Assembly (NCBI RefSeq): GCF_001435575.1 | Contig: NZ_AZEA01000001.1 | Coordinates: 248,001-312,000 of the forward strand | Direction of reading: 5' to 3' | Length of the DNA stretch: 64,000 nt | Origin: Lentilactobacillus sunkii DSM 19904 | GTDB lineage: Bacteria > Bacillota > Bacilli > Lactobacillales > Lactobacillaceae | Part shown: piece by piece, positions 9,407 through 20,414 of the stretch | Numbering within the stretch: the first letter of the stretch is position 1 | How the letters are laid out: each line of letters opens with the position of its first letter | Notes under the pieces: generated by a model | Told to the model about the DNA's origin: nothing | The model's input: only the letters and a program-made list of their open reading frames with translations | Database searches by the model: none | Program-made: the position numbers and the translations under genes

Positions 9407-9673
9407 TTGTCGTTTACCTAGCCAAAACGTGTGCCGACGACCCAGATGCTCATTTCTAAGGGAGACTAGCTTCAAACCCAAAATCTGGGTTGTCTATCTA
9501 GCCGAAACGTGCTCAACGCAATTGATGCTAACTTCTAAGGGGGCTTTGACTAAAACCTAAACCCATCTTGTCGTTTACCTAGCCAAAACGTGTGCCGACG
9601 ACCCAGATGCTCATTTCTAAGGGGGACTAGCTTTAAACCCAAAATCTGGGTTTAAAACTAGTCCCCCTTAGAA
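9407..9673. repeat. Three-unit tandem repeat ending in a 27-bp inverted repeat
   Basis: This fills the 430-base gap between the alcohol dehydrogenase gene and whiA and holds no gene. Units start at 9407, 9490 and 9568 (83, 78 and about 83 bp). Units 1 and 3 differ at only two positions; unit 2 is diverged but keeps the landmarks CTAGCC, AACGTG, GATGCT and TTCTAAGGG. The last unit runs into an inverted partial copy: 9615-9641 pairs with 9647-9673 with one mismatch and a 5-nt loop. Probably a mobile or REP-like extragenic family. Confidence 0.8.
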
Positions 9674-9703
9674 GCCGCATCTCCCGGGTCTCGTTACACT
9701 CTC

Positions 9704-10648
9704 TCACATTTCCGGTTCCAATCCCTGCTCCAATTTACCCGCGTACTCATTAATTTTTCTTAGACGATGATTCACGCCGGACTTTGAAATTGGACCACCT
9801 TCTACCAGATCACCCAATTCTTTAAGGCTCACTTCTGGATGTTTTAATCGTGCTCTGGCGACCTGGGCTAATTTTGGATTCAACTTATTCAGGCCGATCA
9901 TTTCATCGATCAATTTAATGTTTTCAATCTGCTTGCTGGCCGCGTTCGCGACTTTATTCAAATTGGCATTCTCGCAATTAACCAATCGATTAACTGAATT
10001 GCGCATATCCCGCACAATCCGAATATCTTCGAATTTGAGCATTGAACTCGTTGCACCGATTAATTGTAGAAAATCAGCAATTTTTTCGGCTTCTTTAAGA
10101 TAAGTAATGTACCCGCTTCGTCGTTGAGTCGTCCTCGCTTTGAGATTATATTTGTTCATCATTTCTGCGATCATTTCATTATGATTTTCATACAAAGAAT
10201 AGATCTCCAAATGATATCTTGAGGTTTCAGGATTATTAACAGATCCGCTGGCAAGAAAAGCACCCCGCAAATATGATCGAATTTGAGAATCTTCTTTTAA
10301 CATGTTGCTGGGTACTCGTTCAACAATTGATGCCCCGTCAAAGATACCCAAGTCATCCAATAACTGAGTAGCTTTATTTTCAACTCGCAAAATATATAAA
10401 TTGTTTTTCTTTAACTTCATTTTCCGGCGAACACTCAATTCACCGGTAATTCCATAAAACTTTGATAGTAGTTTGTACATCCGTCTGGCAATTGCCGGGT
10501 TTTCAGATGAAACGTTCAATACAAAATGATGATTAGAAATCGAAAGGGAACCATTAATCCTAATCAGGGCCATTAATTCAGCCTTGGCATTATCCCGGTG
10601 AACAGTCAACGAGGTTAACTCCTTTTTGACTTCACTTGCATATGACAT
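9704..10648 (-). CDS. whiA: DNA-binding protein WhiA
   Basis: A 314-residue protein with the LAGLIDADG-derived N-terminal fold (catalytically dead in this family) and a C-terminal helix-turn-helix region, [20 protein letters not shown] then GVNHRLRKI. In Bacillus it affects cell division and chromosome segregation. The start at 10648 ([11 protein letters not shown]) has AAGGAGGGGATC upstream; the longer in-frame ATG at 10705 would overlap yvcK. It is the last gene of rapZ-yvcK-whiA, the standard order in Firmicutes. Confidence 0.95.
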   Translation of the reverse strand: MSYASEVKKELTSLTVHRDNAKAELMALIRINGSLSISNHHFVLNVSSENPAIARRMYKLLSKFYGITGELSVRRKMKLKKNNLYILRVENKATQLLDDLGIFDGASIVERVPSNMLKEDSQIRSYLRGAFLASGSVNNPETSRYHLEIYSLYENHNEMIAEMMNKYNLKARTTQRRSGYITYLKEAEKIADFLQLIGATSSMLKFEDIRIVRDMRNSVNRLVNCENANLNKVANAASKQIENIKLIDEMIGLNKLNPKLAQVARARLKHPEVSLKELGDLVEGGPISKSGVNHRLRKINEYAGKLEQGLEPEM

Positions 10649-10676
10649 TTGATCCCCTCCTTTTCTAACAAAAAAG

Positions 10677-11681
10677 CTACTTATTGTCGTCGAGTGACCG
10701 ACCAAGTAAATTGATCAGTTCGTCGGCAACTTCTTGACCATTATGGAACGCACCACGGTCTTTTAATTCAAGAAAGTCGGCGGAAATAACCCGACATCCC
10801 ATTGCCCGCAAACCTGCAAAATCGTGCTTGACCGGCTGTGAAACTTCATTCCATTTTTTATGGTCAATATATTCTGATGGAACCTCTTTGATGTTTACTA
10901 AAACAGTATTAATAAAGTTCATGCCCAAATGACGATTTAATACCCGGACGTGGTCTGCTTCGGTAAAGTTCTCGGTTTCACCTTTTTGGGTCATAATATT
11001 ACAGATGTAAACAATATCAGCACTGGTTCGCCGCAATGCTTCCCCAACATTTTCAATCATTAAATTGGGTAAGATGCTGGTGAACAAGCTACCGGGGCCA
11101 AGAACAATCTGATCCGCATTCATAATAGCATCGATCACCTGTGACACTGCTTCCGGTTTATGGGAATCATCTGTGGTTTCCACCCAAACCCGTTTAATCA
11201 GCTTGCCTGCGGCGGTAATCTCCGACTCACCACTTAACGTTGAACCATCACTGAATTCGGCATTCAGTTCCAATGGTTCATTAGCAGCGGGGTAGATATG
11301 ACCATCAACTTGAAGCATCTTGCTCAGGATTTGAACGGAATCAAAAATTCCACCCTTCATTTCTGATAGAGCGGCAATAATCAAATTGCCCAATGCATGC
11401 CCGGCAAAGAATTGATCGGAACTCTTAAATCGATATTGAAACAATTGTAGGTACAGTTCCGGCATATCCGATAGTGCAACCATAACATTTCGAATATCTC
11501 CAGGCGGCACAACGTTAATATAATTTCGTAGGATTCCTGAAGAACCCCCATCATCAGCAACGGTCACAACCGCTGTGATATCCACGTGCCGGTTTCGCAA
11601 ATTTTTGAGGATAACCGGAAGTCCGGTACCCCCGCCAATCACAACGATCCGCGGCCGGTGAGTATGCAGTGCATCAAGCAT
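10677..11681 (-). CDS. yvcK: YvcK family gluconeogenesis/morphogenesis factor
   Basis: A 334-residue protein of the CofD-like YvcK family. It shows [18 protein letters not shown] at the N-terminus, [15 protein letters not shown] near residue 40 and [13 protein letters not shown] near residue 190, all parts of the nucleotide-sugar binding fold. In Bacillus it binds UDP-sugars and supports cell shape during gluconeogenic growth. Its ATG overlaps the rapZ stop by one base (TGATG), showing translational coupling, and whiA follows 28 nt after its stop. Confidence 0.94.
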   Translation of the reverse strand: MLDALHTHRPRIVVIGGGTGLPVILKNLRNRHVDITAVVTVADDGGSSGILRNYINVVPPGDIRNVMVALSDMPELYLQLFQYRFKSSDQFFAGHALGNLIIAALSEMKGGIFDSVQILSKMLQVDGHIYPAANEPLELNAEFSDGSTLSGESEITAAGKLIKRVWVETTDDSHKPEAVSQVIDAIMNADQIVLGPGSLFTSILPNLMIENVGEALRRTSADIVYICNIMTQKGETENFTEADHVRVLNRHLGMNFINTVLVNIKEVPSEYIDHKKWNEVSQPVKHDFAGLRAMGCRVISADFLELKDRGAFHNGQEVADELINLLGRSLDDNK

Positions 11682-12565
11682 CAGTTACCCTCCTTGGTCT
11701 TATGACGGTCAATGTCACGGTGGGTGATATTGACCGGATACTTATCTTTCAAATCTTTCGCAAGCTGTTGGGCAATCGCAACCGATCGGTGTTGACCCCC
11801 GGTACAGCCGATTGCAACAGTCAAGCTCGCCTTACCTTCATTTTGATATCCGGGTAAAGTGAATTTCATCATATCCAAGAGCTTCTCATAAAATTCTTTG
11901 GCACCCTCGGAATTCATTACATAATCTCTTACTGGCTTATCAAGGCCGGTCTTATAACGCATTTTGGCATCATAGTACGGGTTCGGCAAGAAACGAACAT
12001 CCATGACGATGTCGGCATCCAATGGCAACCCATATTTAAAACCGAACGACATCACTTCCACGTGGAAGGTATGTGTCTCGTCAGTTGATTCAAAGTTGTG
12101 GAACACTTCTTCACGAAGTCGTCGCGGAGCCATGTTGGTCGTATCGACCACCATATCGGCCGCTTTTTTGACGTTTTCCAACAACTCCCGCTCTTTTTTA
12201 ATGCCATCGATGACCCGCCCATTTCGGGCAAGAGGATGGGCACGGCGGGTTTCTTTGTAACGGGAAACCAGCTTCTGGTCAGATGAATCAAGGAAAATAA
12301 TGTCAACATTGTTGTCATCATTTTTCCGAAGGTCACTGAACATATCAATAACCTCATCATAAAAAACCTGTGAACGTAAATCCATTACCAACGCAATTTT
12401 ATTAATATCGCGCTCCATGTGGATTAATTCTTTGAATTTCGGCAGTAATGTTGGTGGCATGTTATCAACACAAAAGTATCCCAAATCCTCGAAGCTTTGC
12501 ATCGCCACGGTCTTACCTGCACCACTCATACCGGTAATAATCACAAATTGGTTATTTACAGCCAT
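11681..12565 (-). CDS. rapZ: RNase adapter / nucleotide-binding protein RapZ (YvcJ)
   Basis: A 294-residue P-loop protein: Walker A GMSGAGKT at residues 12-19 and the C-terminal family motif [17 protein letters not shown]. In E. coli RapZ guides RNase E to GlmZ. In Gram-positives (YvcJ) the role is linked to competence and is less clear. First gene of rapZ-yvcK-whiA, with its own promoter just upstream. Confidence 0.95.
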   Translation of the reverse strand: MAVNNQFVIITGMSGAGKTVAMQSFEDLGYFCVDNMPPTLLPKFKELIHMERDINKIALVMDLRSQVFYDEVIDMFSDLRKNDDNNVDIIFLDSSDQKLVSRYKETRRAHPLARNGRVIDGIKKERELLENVKKAADMVVDTTNMAPRRLREEVFHNFESTDETHTFHVEVMSFGFKYGLPLDADIVMDVRFLPNPYYDAKMRYKTGLDKPVRDYVMNSEGAKEFYEKLLDMMKFTLPGYQNEGKASLTVAIGCTGGQHRSVAIAQQLAKDLKDKYPVNITHRDIDRHKTKEGN

Positions 12566-12596
12566 AATGATTTCCTTTCGTTAACGAACTTTAAAC

Positions 12597-12625
12597 AGTA
12601 TAACATACCGGGCGTGTCATGTGAA
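12597..12625 (-). promoter_or_regulatory. Promoter of rapZ-yvcK-whiA
   Basis: Minus strand TTCACA (12625-12620), 17 nt, TATACT (12602-12597), downstream of the uvrA terminator. Confidence 0.7.
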
Positions 12626-12650
12626 CTGTCCTCCACCACACCCTCCCCAC

Positions 12651-12689
12651 AAAAAAGATCACTCGGAGTCAACTGACCCAAAAGTGATC
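12651..12689 (-). terminator. Terminator after uvrBA
   Basis: Minus strand GATCACT ... AGTGATC followed by TTTTTTG, 10 nt past the uvrA stop. Confidence 0.8.
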
Positions 12690-12698
12690 CTGTCATCA

Positions 12699-15575
12699 TT
12701 ATTTACTTGCTTTTACAGCACGTTTTTCAGCTTGCTTGGTTAATTTTTTGTCGCGTTCCAAAACCGGCTTCAAATACTGCCCGGTATAACTTTCCGGTAC
12801 CTTGGCAAGCTGTTCCGGTGTCCCGGTTGCAACGATGGTTCCACCACCATCGCCGCCTTCCGGACCCAAATCGATCAAGTAATCAGCACTCTTCACAACA
12901 TCCAAATTATGCTCAATAATCAATACGGTATTACCCTGATCAACTAACTTCTCCAGAACACCCAATAGTCTTCGAATATCTTCACTATGCAGACCAGTGG
13001 TTGGTTCATCCAAGATATAGAAATTTTGACCGTTAGCTTTTTTGTGAAGCTCTGAGGCCAATTTCATCCGTTGGGCTTCACCACCGGATAAGGTGGTTGC
13101 CGGCTGACCCAAATGAACATAGCCTAAACCAACGTCTTTGATTGTCTGAAGTTTGCGTGAAATCTTTGGAATTGCACTGAAGAAATCAACCGCTTCATCC
13201 ACAGTCATATCAAGAACGTCGGCGATATTCTTTCCTTTGTACTCAACTTCCAGTGTTTCAGCGTTATACCGTTTGCCATGACAAACTTCGCAAGGGACGT
13301 ATACATCGGGTAAAAAGTTCATTTCAATCTTCAAAATACCATCACCGTGGCAGGTTTCACAACGGCCACCCTTAACGTTGAAACTGAACCGGCCTTTTTT
13401 AAAGCCACGCAATTTTGCGTCATTGGTGTTTGCGAACAAACCACGGATATCATCGAATACGCCAGTATAAGTGGCTGGATTTGACCGTGGCGTTCTGCCA
13501 ATTGGTGTCTGATCAATATCAATAATCTTTTCAATGTTTTTATAACCAGAAATAGATTTGTACTTACCTGGCTTTTCGGAATTATGATTGAGCTTCTGTG
13601 CCAAAGCCTTCTTCAAAATATCGTTAACGAGCGTTGATTTGCCGGAACCTGAGACCCCAGTAACAACCACCATTTTTCCAAGTGGGAAGTCAACAGTCAG
13701 GTCCTTCAGATTATTTTGAGCAGCACCGGTAACTCGGATCTTTTTACCATTGCCTTTTCGACGCTTATCGGGAACCGGAATGAATCGTTTTCCGGATAAA
13801 TATTGTCCTGTAATTGATTCTGGAACCTTCTCGATATCTTCAGGTGTTCCGACAGCCATGACCCGACCACCCTGCTGACCGGCACCAGGACCGATATCAA
13901 CAATGTAATCAGCAGCTCTCATGGTGTCTTCATCGTGTTCGACAACGATCAGCGTGTTTCCCAAATCACGCATCTTTTTCAATGAAGCAATCAACCGATC
14001 ATTATCACGTTGATGCAGACCAATTGAGGGTTCATCCAAGATATAGAGAACTCCGGTTAAATTAGAACCAATTTGAGTGGCCAGCCGAATTCGCTGCGCC
14101 TCTCCACCTGATAAAGTCCGAGCAGAACGCGACAAAGTCAGATAGTCAAGCCCAACATTTCGCAAGAAAGTTAATCGGTCAGTGATTTCTTTGATAATCG
14201 GTTTGGCGATCATTGTGTCCTGCTCGCCAAATGAGAGGGACCGGAAAAAGTTCAACTCAGCGGTTACATCCAAAACAGAAATCTGGGCAATATTTTCCTT
14301 CCCAACTTTAACTGCCAATGCCTTTCGATTCAAACGATAGCCATGACATGTCTGACAAGTCAATTCGGTCATGTACTGACTTAAATTGTCTCGGGTAAAG
14401 TCACTGCTGGTGTTGTGGTATCGTCGGTTAACATTATTGACAACCCCTTCAAACGGGCCGTCAACATCCCTGATCCCGCCAAAATCGCTCTGAAGGACAA
14501 AGTGGAACGTTTTGGTCTTTGAACCATATAAAACAAAATTCTGCTGCTTCTTGGGCAATTGATTAAACGGAACATCCATGTCAATGCCTTCAGCATCACA
14601 AACCTGCTTAAGCATATTTGGATACCACTTGGAGCTGGCTGAATTCCACGGAGCTAAAGCACCTTCAGTCAGGGTCTTGGTGCGATCAGGAACAACCAAA
14701 TCTTCATCAACTTCGAGTTTCATCCCTAACCCGTCACAATCGGGACAAGCCCCTAATGGTGAATTAAATGAAAATAAACGGGGTTCCAATTCACCTACTG
14801 TGAAACCACAAATTGGGCAAGCATAGTGTTCTGAAAACATCAACGGATCACGTTCACCAAGAAAATCGGCAACCGCATACCCGCCACTTAATCTAAGAGC
14901 GGCTTCCAGTGAATCTGATAAACGATTATTAATACCATCCTTCACGATAATTCGATCAATGATGATGTTAATATCATGACTTTTATTCTTATCCAACTCC
15001 GGAACATCGTCAATGTCCAGCGTTTCACCATCGACCTGCACTCGAACAAAGCCTTCACGCTTGATTTTCTCAAAGATCTTTTTGTGCTGACCCTTCTTAC
15101 CGCGAACAATTGGTGACAAAATCTGCATTTTGGTTCTGTCGGGAAGTTTCATCACCTGGTCAATCATTTGATCAACCGATTGGCTGGAAATTACCGAGCC
15201 GTCATTGGGACAGATTGGTACCCCAACTCTTGCCCACAACAAACGGAAATAATCGTTAATTTCCGTGACGGTTCCAACGGTTGATCTTGGGTTCTTGGAA
15301 GTCGTTTTTTGATCGATCGAGATTGCCGGACTTAACCCGTCAATCGAATCAACATCCGGTTTGTCCATCTGCCCCAAAAACTGACGAGCATACGATGAAA
15401 GACTTTCAACGTATCGCCGCTGGCCTTCCGCATAAAGCGTATCAAATGCCAACGAACTTTTCCCTGAGCCTGACAGTCCGGTCATGACAACCAGTTTATC
15501 CTTTGGAATTGTCACGTTAATATTTTTTAAATTGTGGGCACGTGCCCCACGGATGACGATCTTATCCATTGCCAA
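12699..15575 (-). CDS. uvrA: Excinuclease ABC subunit A
   Basis: Damage-recognition ATPase of nucleotide excision repair. The 958-residue product has two ABC modules: Walker [20 protein letters not shown] near residue 31 and [15 protein letters not shown] near 640, with signatures [12 protein letters not shown] and [12 protein letters not shown]. Zinc modules are CPICGF..CPDCDG and CETCHG..CEVCHG. The start is TTG at 15575 ([15 protein letters not shown]), with AGGAG 10 nt upstream. It follows uvrB after 20 nt, forming a uvrBA operon. Confidence 0.98.
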   Translation of the reverse strand: MAMDKIVIRGARAHNLKNINVTIPKDKLVVMTGLSGSGKSSLAFDTLYAEGQRRYVESLSSYARQFLGQMDKPDVDSIDGLSPAISIDQKTTSKNPRSTVGTVTEINDYFRLLWARVGVPICPNDGSVISSQSVDQMIDQVMKLPDRTKMQILSPIVRGKKGQHKKIFEKIKREGFVRVQVDGETLDIDDVPELDKNKSHDINIIIDRIIVKDGINNRLSDSLEAALRLSGGYAVADFLGERDPLMFSEHYACPICGFTVGELEPRLFSFNSPLGACPDCDGLGMKLEVDEDLVVPDRTKTLTEGALAPWNSASSKWYPNMLKQVCDAEGIDMDVPFNQLPKKQQNFVLYGSKTKTFHFVLQSDFGGIRDVDGPFEGVVNNVNRRYHNTSSDFTRDNLSQYMTELTCQTCHGYRLNRKALAVKVGKENIAQISVLDVTAELNFFRSLSFGEQDTMIAKPIIKEITDRLTFLRNVGLDYLTLSRSARTLSGGEAQRIRLATQIGSNLTGVLYILDEPSIGLHQRDNDRLIASLKKMRDLGNTLIVVEHDEDTMRAADYIVDIGPGAGQQGGRVMAVGTPEDIEKVPESITGQYLSGKRFIPVPDKRRKGNGKKIRVTGAAQNNLKDLTVDFPLGKMVVVTGVSGSGKSTLVNDILKKALAQKLNHNSEKPGKYKSISGYKNIEKIIDIDQTPIGRTPRSNPATYTGVFDDIRGLFANTNDAKLRGFKKGRFSFNVKGGRCETCHGDGILKIEMNFLPDVYVPCEVCHGKRYNAETLEVEYKGKNIADVLDMTVDEAVDFFSAIPKISRKLQTIKDVGLGYVHLGQPATTLSGGEAQRMKLASELHKKANGQNFYILDEPTTGLHSEDIRRLLGVLEKLVDQGNTVLIIEHNLDVVKSADYLIDLGPEGGDGGGTIVATGTPEQLAKVPESYTGQYLKPVLERDKKLTKQAEKRAVKASK

Positions 15576-15595
15576 TATGCATAATCTCCTTTAGA

Positions 15596-17608
15596 TCATT
15601 TACTCATTTGACCCTTTAATTCAATAATTGTATCACGCAAAGTTGCAGCCTGCTCAAAATCAAGCTTCTTGGCAGCATCTCGCATTTCTTCTGTTAAGCG
15701 GGCTAGCATATCCTTTTGATCCTTCTTATTCATCTGTTCAAAGTCACTCTCAACAAAGTCGTCTTTTTCACCGCTATCATCCGAACTCTTCGTAACTGAA
15801 ATTAATGATCGGATTGGCTTAACAATTGTTTTTGGCGTGATGCCGTGTTTTTTATTATATGCCATTTGAATTGCCCGTCGATGGGCAGTTTCATCAATTG
15901 CTGCCTGCATCGAGTCGGTAACAGTGTCTGCGTACATAATCACTGCCCCGTGTTCGTTCCGCGAAGCTCGACCAATCGTTTGAATTAATGATCGTTCATT
16001 ACGCAGAAAGCCTTCCTTGTCGGCATCAAGAATGGCCACAAGCGAGACTTCGGGAACATCGATTCCTTCACGTAAGAGATTAATTCCGACTAATACGTCA
16101 AATTTACCGAGTCGTAAATCACGGATAATTTGTGTTCGTTCAAGCGTCTTGATATCTGAATGAAGGTACTTAACTTTAATTCCTAAATCCTTTAAGTAAT
16201 CGGTTAAATCTTCAGCCATCTTTTTGGTCAAAGTGGTTACAAAGACTCGTTCATGCTTATCAACCCGCTTATTAATTTCACCGACCAAATCATCCATCTG
16301 ACCCATAATCGGCCGAACGTCAATGGTTGGATCCAGCAATCCGGTTGGCCGAATCACCTGAGTCACAACGTCTTTTGTCTGATCCATTTCGTATGGTCCG
16401 GGAGTTGCAGACATATAAACAACTTGGTGGACATGCTGCTCAAATTCGCTGAGGGTCAATGGCCGGTTGTCCAAAGCACTTGGCAGCCTAAATCCATAAT
16501 TGACCAGCTGTTGCTTTCGAGCTTGGTCACCATTATACATCCCACGGATTTGTGGCATGGTCTGGTGAGACTCGTCAACAACCATTAAGAAATCATCGGG
16601 AAAGAAATCCAGTAGGGTAAATGGTGGCTGACCAGGCTTCCTGCGGTCCATGAATCTGGAATAATTTTCAATCCCGCTGGTGTAACCCATTTCCCGCATC
16701 ATTTCAATATCATAGGTGGTCCGTTGCTTGAGCCTTTGAGCTTCCAACAGCTTGCCCTCTTTTTCAAACTTGGCAACCTGCTTTTCCATTTCATCCTTAA
16801 TTTCGGGCAACGCAACATTCATCACATCATCACTGGTCAAGAAATGAGTCGCAGGGAAAATGGCAATATGATCACGGTCACCAATCACTTCACCGGTTAA
16901 TGTATCGACCTCACGAATTCGATCGATTTCATCCCCAAAGAATTCAATTCGGAAGGCATGCTCATCCCAAGATGCCGGAAATACTTCGACAACATCGCCA
17001 TGGACTCTGAAACGCCCCCGTTGAAAATCAATATCATTACGGTCATATTGGATATCGACCAGCTGACGAAGAAAATGATCTCGTTCAATCGTTTGACCAA
17101 CTCGCAATGAGACCACGTGATTTCGATATTCCGTTGGGTCACCCAAACCGAAGATGGACGATACTGATGCAACAACAATCACATCGTTTCTTTCCAAAAG
17201 CGAGCTGGTTGCTGAGTGCCGTAACTGATCAATTTCGTCGTTAATGGAAGAATCTTTTTCAATATAAGTGTCACTTGATGGAACATAGGCTTCGGGTTGG
17301 TAATAATCATAGTAACTGACAAAGTATTCAACCGCATTGTGAGGGAAAAACTCCTTGAATTCGCCATAAAGTTGACCAGCCAGCGTTTTGTTGTGTGACA
17401 AAACAAGGGTCGGTTTATTTACCTGGGCAATCACATTTGAAATTGTAAATGTCTTACCAGTTCCAGTGGCACCCTTCAAAATCTGAGCCTTTTTACCATC
17501 ATTGATTCCTGCAACCAATTTCTTGATCGCATCGGGTTGATCACCGGTTGGCTTATACTTTGATACCAAATCAAATTTTCGATCTTCTTCGCGTTCAATC
17601 AACTTCAA
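15596..17608 (-). CDS. uvrB: Excinuclease ABC subunit B
   Basis: Helicase-like subunit that loads UvrC at lesions. The 670-residue product has Walker A GATGTGKT near residue 42, the beta-hairpin [12 protein letters not shown] near 100, the DESH box in [10 protein letters not shown], motif VI IGRASRN, and a C-terminal UVR motif ([18 protein letters not shown]). The start is a TTG at 17608; AGGGGG lies only 3 nt away, tighter than usual, so the exact start is less certain than the gene. First gene of uvrBA. Confidence 0.97.
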   Translation of the reverse strand: MKLIEREEDRKFDLVSKYKPTGDQPDAIKKLVAGINDGKKAQILKGATGTGKTFTISNVIAQVNKPTLVLSHNKTLAGQLYGEFKEFFPHNAVEYFVSYYDYYQPEAYVPSSDTYIEKDSSINDEIDQLRHSATSSLLERNDVIVVASVSSIFGLGDPTEYRNHVVSLRVGQTIERDHFLRQLVDIQYDRNDIDFQRGRFRVHGDVVEVFPASWDEHAFRIEFFGDEIDRIREVDTLTGEVIGDRDHIAIFPATHFLTSDDVMNVALPEIKDEMEKQVAKFEKEGKLLEAQRLKQRTTYDIEMMREMGYTSGIENYSRFMDRRKPGQPPFTLLDFFPDDFLMVVDESHQTMPQIRGMYNGDQARKQQLVNYGFRLPSALDNRPLTLSEFEQHVHQVVYMSATPGPYEMDQTKDVVTQVIRPTGLLDPTIDVRPIMGQMDDLVGEINKRVDKHERVFVTTLTKKMAEDLTDYLKDLGIKVKYLHSDIKTLERTQIIRDLRLGKFDVLVGINLLREGIDVPEVSLVAILDADKEGFLRNERSLIQTIGRASRNEHGAVIMYADTVTDSMQAAIDETAHRRAIQMAYNKKHGITPKTIVKPIRSLISVTKSSDDSGEKDDFVESDFEQMNKKDQKDMLARLTEEMRDAAKKLDFEQAATLRDTIIELKGQMSK

Positions 17609-17648
17609 ATTCCCCCTGACCTATAATCAGAATGACACAACATAAAAA

Positions 17649-17680
17649 GGCTGCAAGCAAAATCATGTTTTGTTTCAGCC
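17649..17680 (-). terminator. Terminator after the HD-domain gene
   Basis: Minus strand GGCTG..CAAAA-CATGA-TTTTG..CAGCC followed by TTTTTATG. Confidence 0.7.
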
Positions 17681-17725
17681 CACTATCAACGTTATTTTAC
17701 CATACGAACATACTTTCGCCAAAGA

Positions 17726-18376
17726 TTATTCCTTCGAATTATCTTCCTTTTTTAAAACTTTCCTGGTCAATCTTCGTAACTTGTCCTGAGTCGTAAAGTT
17801 TTCAGCCAGCATTTCAGGAATAACCTTGGTTAAAACATATTGGACACAGTGCATATCACGATATTCCAGCATTGTTGATAAGCTTTCTTTATACATTTCC
17901 GGATAGACTTCTTCAGGATTTCCTTTTTGAATTTCACCGAAGGATTCATATAGCAGGTCAACTTTATCAGCAACGGCCAAAATTCGGCCTTCCAACGTAT
18001 CATCCTTACCTTCAGACAAACGTCTTCGATAAGCATCCTGAAATTCTTTTGGAATTTCGTTTTGAACAAAATTTTCCGTCAATTTGTCATCAACATCCGC
18101 TAACATTGTCCTCAATACAGGTGTTGCATACTTAACAGGTGTTTTAATATCGCCGATAAATCGTTCTGTATAATCATGATTCAGCGCTTTTTCGTACAAC
18201 GCCCGCCAATCAACATTCTCACCGGCATTTTCTTCAACATCGCCTAAAAATTGAGCAATTTCAGTAACCTTAAACGAATGGGCAGCAACTGAATGCTGCT
18301 CAAATTTAAAGTACCCAGGTGCCCTGTTAATCAATTCCAGTTCGTCCAGACTTTCCAAATATTGATGCATTCCCAT
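17726..18376 (-). CDS. HD-domain hydrolase, YfbR-like
   Basis: A 216-residue protein of the YfbR-like HD superfamily. The metal-site histidines are in EQHSVAAHSF (residues about 27-36) and the HD pair is in LNHDYTERFIGD near residue 68. The E. coli relative YfbR is a 5'-deoxynucleotidase; here only a phosphohydrolase role can be inferred, with unknown substrate. GGGGGA precedes the ATG. It stands alone between the trxB terminator and its own. Confidence 0.75.
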   Translation of the reverse strand: MGMHQYLESLDELELINRAPGYFKFEQHSVAAHSFKVTEIAQFLGDVEENAGENVDWRALYEKALNHDYTERFIGDIKTPVKYATPVLRTMLADVDDKLTENFVQNEIPKEFQDAYRRRLSEGKDDTLEGRILAVADKVDLLYESFGEIQKGNPEEVYPEMYKESLSTMLEYRDMHCVQYVLTKVIPEMLAENFTTQDKLRRLTRKVLKKEDNSKE

Positions 18377-18408
18377 CGATAAATCCCCCGTTTCTTCACA
18401 GCAAAAGG

Positions 18409-18441
18409 GGCCGCTGACAAAACAAATGTTTAGTCACGGCC
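18409..18441 (-). terminator. Terminator after trxB
   Basis: Minus strand GGCCGTGAC ... GTCAGCGGCC with one bulge, followed by CCTTTTG. A modest T-run. Confidence 0.6.
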
Positions 18442-18463
18442 TCCTTGTCTGTAAAATATTTAA

Positions 18464-19417
18464 TTAATGTTCCGAAACACTTGATTTTTCTTTGTCGCTA
18501 AGTGATTCAACATACTTAAATGCTTGTTGACCGGCAATTCCGCCTTCACCAACGGCAGTTGCAATTTGGCGAAGATCTTTTTGTCGAACGTCTCCAATCG
18601 CATAAATACCTGGGATAGCAGTTTCCATTTGGTCAGTGGTCTTAATCCAACCGTCTTTATCGGTGATCTTAAGATCTTTGAAAGCGTCGGTCATTGGCAG
18701 CAAACCAACATAGATGAACACACCAGATGTTTCAACCGTTGAAGTCTCATTAGTTTGATTGTTAACGACTTTAACACCAGTGACCTTGTTATCGTCACCA
18801 AGTACTTCAGTGACGTTGGAATTCCAGACAAAGTCGATCTTGTCATTGGCAAATGCACGGTCTTGGATAATTTTTTGTGCACGAAGTTGGTCACGACGAT
18901 GAATAACTGTTACATGGTTAACGATTCCTGACAGATATGATGCTTCCTCAATCGCAGAATCGCCACCGCCGACAACGACAACATCTTTGTTCTTGAAGAA
19001 CGCACCATCACAGACAGCACAGTAAGAAACACCCTTGCCGCCATATTCGTGTTCACCGGGAATACCTAATTTTTTATATTCTGAACCAGTTGCAATAATG
19101 ACTACTTTAGCCTGCAACTCATCTTCATCAGTTTTGACAATTTTGTAATCGCCATGGTCTTCAACAGAGCTGACAGTTCCATAGACATATTCAGCACCAA
19201 AATTAACTGAACTGTCGTACATGTTTTGTGCCAAATCAGGGCCCATGATTGATTTGAAGCCTGGGTAATTTTCGATAGCGGCCGTATTATTCATCTGACC
19301 ACCATAAATTCCCCGATCAATCATTGCAACTGACAGATTTGCGCGTGATGCATATAATGCGGCTGTCATTCCGCCGGGGCCGGCACCAATAATCACGACA
19401 TCATATTGTTTTGCCAT
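18464..19417 (-). CDS. trxB: Thioredoxin-disulfide reductase
   Basis: FAD enzyme that uses NADPH to keep thioredoxin reduced. The 317-residue product shows the FAD motif VVIIGAGPGGMTAAL near the start, the redox pair CAVC in GVSYCAVCDGAFF near residue 136, the NADPH motif VVVGGGDSAIEEA near 150 and the C-terminal AIGDVRQKDLRQI. AAAGGGAGGATCC precedes the ATG at 19417. It lies downstream of galU on the same strand, probably with its own promoter. Confidence 0.97.
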   Translation of the reverse strand: MAKQYDVVIIGAGPGGMTAALYASRANLSVAMIDRGIYGGQMNNTAAIENYPGFKSIMGPDLAQNMYDSSVNFGAEYVYGTVSSVEDHGDYKIVKTDEDELQAKVVIIATGSEYKKLGIPGEHEYGGKGVSYCAVCDGAFFKNKDVVVVGGGDSAIEEASYLSGIVNHVTVIHRRDQLRAQKIIQDRAFANDKIDFVWNSNVTEVLGDDNKVTGVKVVNNQTNETSTVETSGVFIYVGLLPMTDAFKDLKITDKDGWIKTTDQMETAIPGIYAIGDVRQKDLRQIATAVGEGGIAGQQAFKYVESLSDKEKSSVSEH

Positions 19418-19495
19418 ATGGATCCTCCCTTTGATAATCAAAATTCATTATAAATTAATTTACTATGAAAAAGTAAGCTTGTCCAGCAGATACAC

Positions 19496-20392
19496 TTACT
19501 TCTTTTTATCTTCAGCGCTCAATTGAGCACCTAAATCTTTCAAATAAGATCTCAAACCATCGGCAATTTCTGGATGACGGAGGCCGAAAATAATATTTGT
19601 CTTCAGCCAACTCAATTTGTTTCCAGTATCAAATCGTTCACCTTTAAACTCATGGGCAAAAACCCGTTGCGTTTGGTTAAGCGTATCAATCGCTGAAGTC
19701 AATTGAATTTCGCCGGTCTTATCAGGTTTGGCATTTTCGAGAATCCCAAAAATTTCTGGAGTCAGCAAATAACGGCCGATAATGGCCAAATCGCTGGGAG
19801 CTTTCTCTGGAGAAGGCTTTTCCACAAACTTCTTGACGTTGAACAACCCAGGCCGAACCTCTTCAGAAGGATCAATCACACCATATTTGGAAATATCCTT
19901 ATGGGCGACTTTTTTGACAGCCAACGTTGAAGCGCCGGTCTGTTGATAGCTTTCCATCAGTTGCTTGGTCAAAGGCACCTTATCCTGCATCACATCGTCA
20001 CCCAGCATGACAATAAATGGTTCATTGCTGATGAAGCTGCGGGCAGTATAGATTGCATCCCCGAGTCCACGTGGATGCGACTGACGAATGAAATAAATGT
20101 TCATATCGTTAGTCTTGCGGATGGTCTCTAGAATATCATTCTTGTGGCGTTCTTCCAAATTCATTTCCAACTCCGGATTGGAGTCAAAATGATCTTCAAT
20201 TGAACGCTTACCTTTGCCAATCACAATGACGATATCCTTAATACCGGCTTGTTTAGCTTCCTCAACGATAAATTGAATAGTTGGGGTATCAACAATTGGC
20301 AGCATTTCTTTAGGTAACGCTTTGGTTTCCGGTAAAAATCTGGTACCTAGTCCTGCGGCAGGAATAACTGCTTTGGTGACTTTTCTTGTCAT
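19496..20392 (-). CDS. galU: UTP--glucose-1-phosphate uridylyltransferase
   Basis: Makes UDP-glucose for glycolipid, teichoic acid and polysaccharide synthesis. The 298-residue product has the nucleotidyltransferase signature AVIPAAGLGTRFLPETKALPK at the N-terminus (shown in part), VMLGDDVM near residue 130 and the VEKPSPEKAPS loop. It follows gpsA after 22 nt, so it is likely co-transcribed with hprK-lgt-gpsA. Confidence 0.97.
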   Translation of the reverse strand: MTRKVTKAVIPAAGLGTRFLPETKALPKEMLPIVDTPTIQFIVEEAKQAGIKDIVIVIGKGKRSIEDHFDSNPELEMNLEERHKNDILETIRKTNDMNIYFIRQSHPRGLGDAIYTARSFISNEPFIVMLGDDVMQDKVPLTKQLMESYQQTGASTLAVKKVAHKDISKYGVIDPSEEVRPGLFNVKKFVEKPSPEKAPSDLAIIGRYLLTPEIFGILENAKPDKTGEIQLTSAIDTLNQTQRVFAHEFKGERFDTGNKLSWLKTNIIFGLRHPEIADGLRSYLKDLGAQLSAEDKKK

Positions 20393-20414
20393 AGTTTACT
20401 GCACCTTCTCTTAT

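Noticed and set aside
9372-9560. A 62-codon plus-strand frame across the tandem repeat.
   Set aside because: No ribosome binding site, no family resemblance, and the frame is not kept between repeat units.
9407-9673. CRISPR array.
   Set aside because: Units are about 80 bp head-to-tail with no unique spacers, and there are no cas genes in the window.
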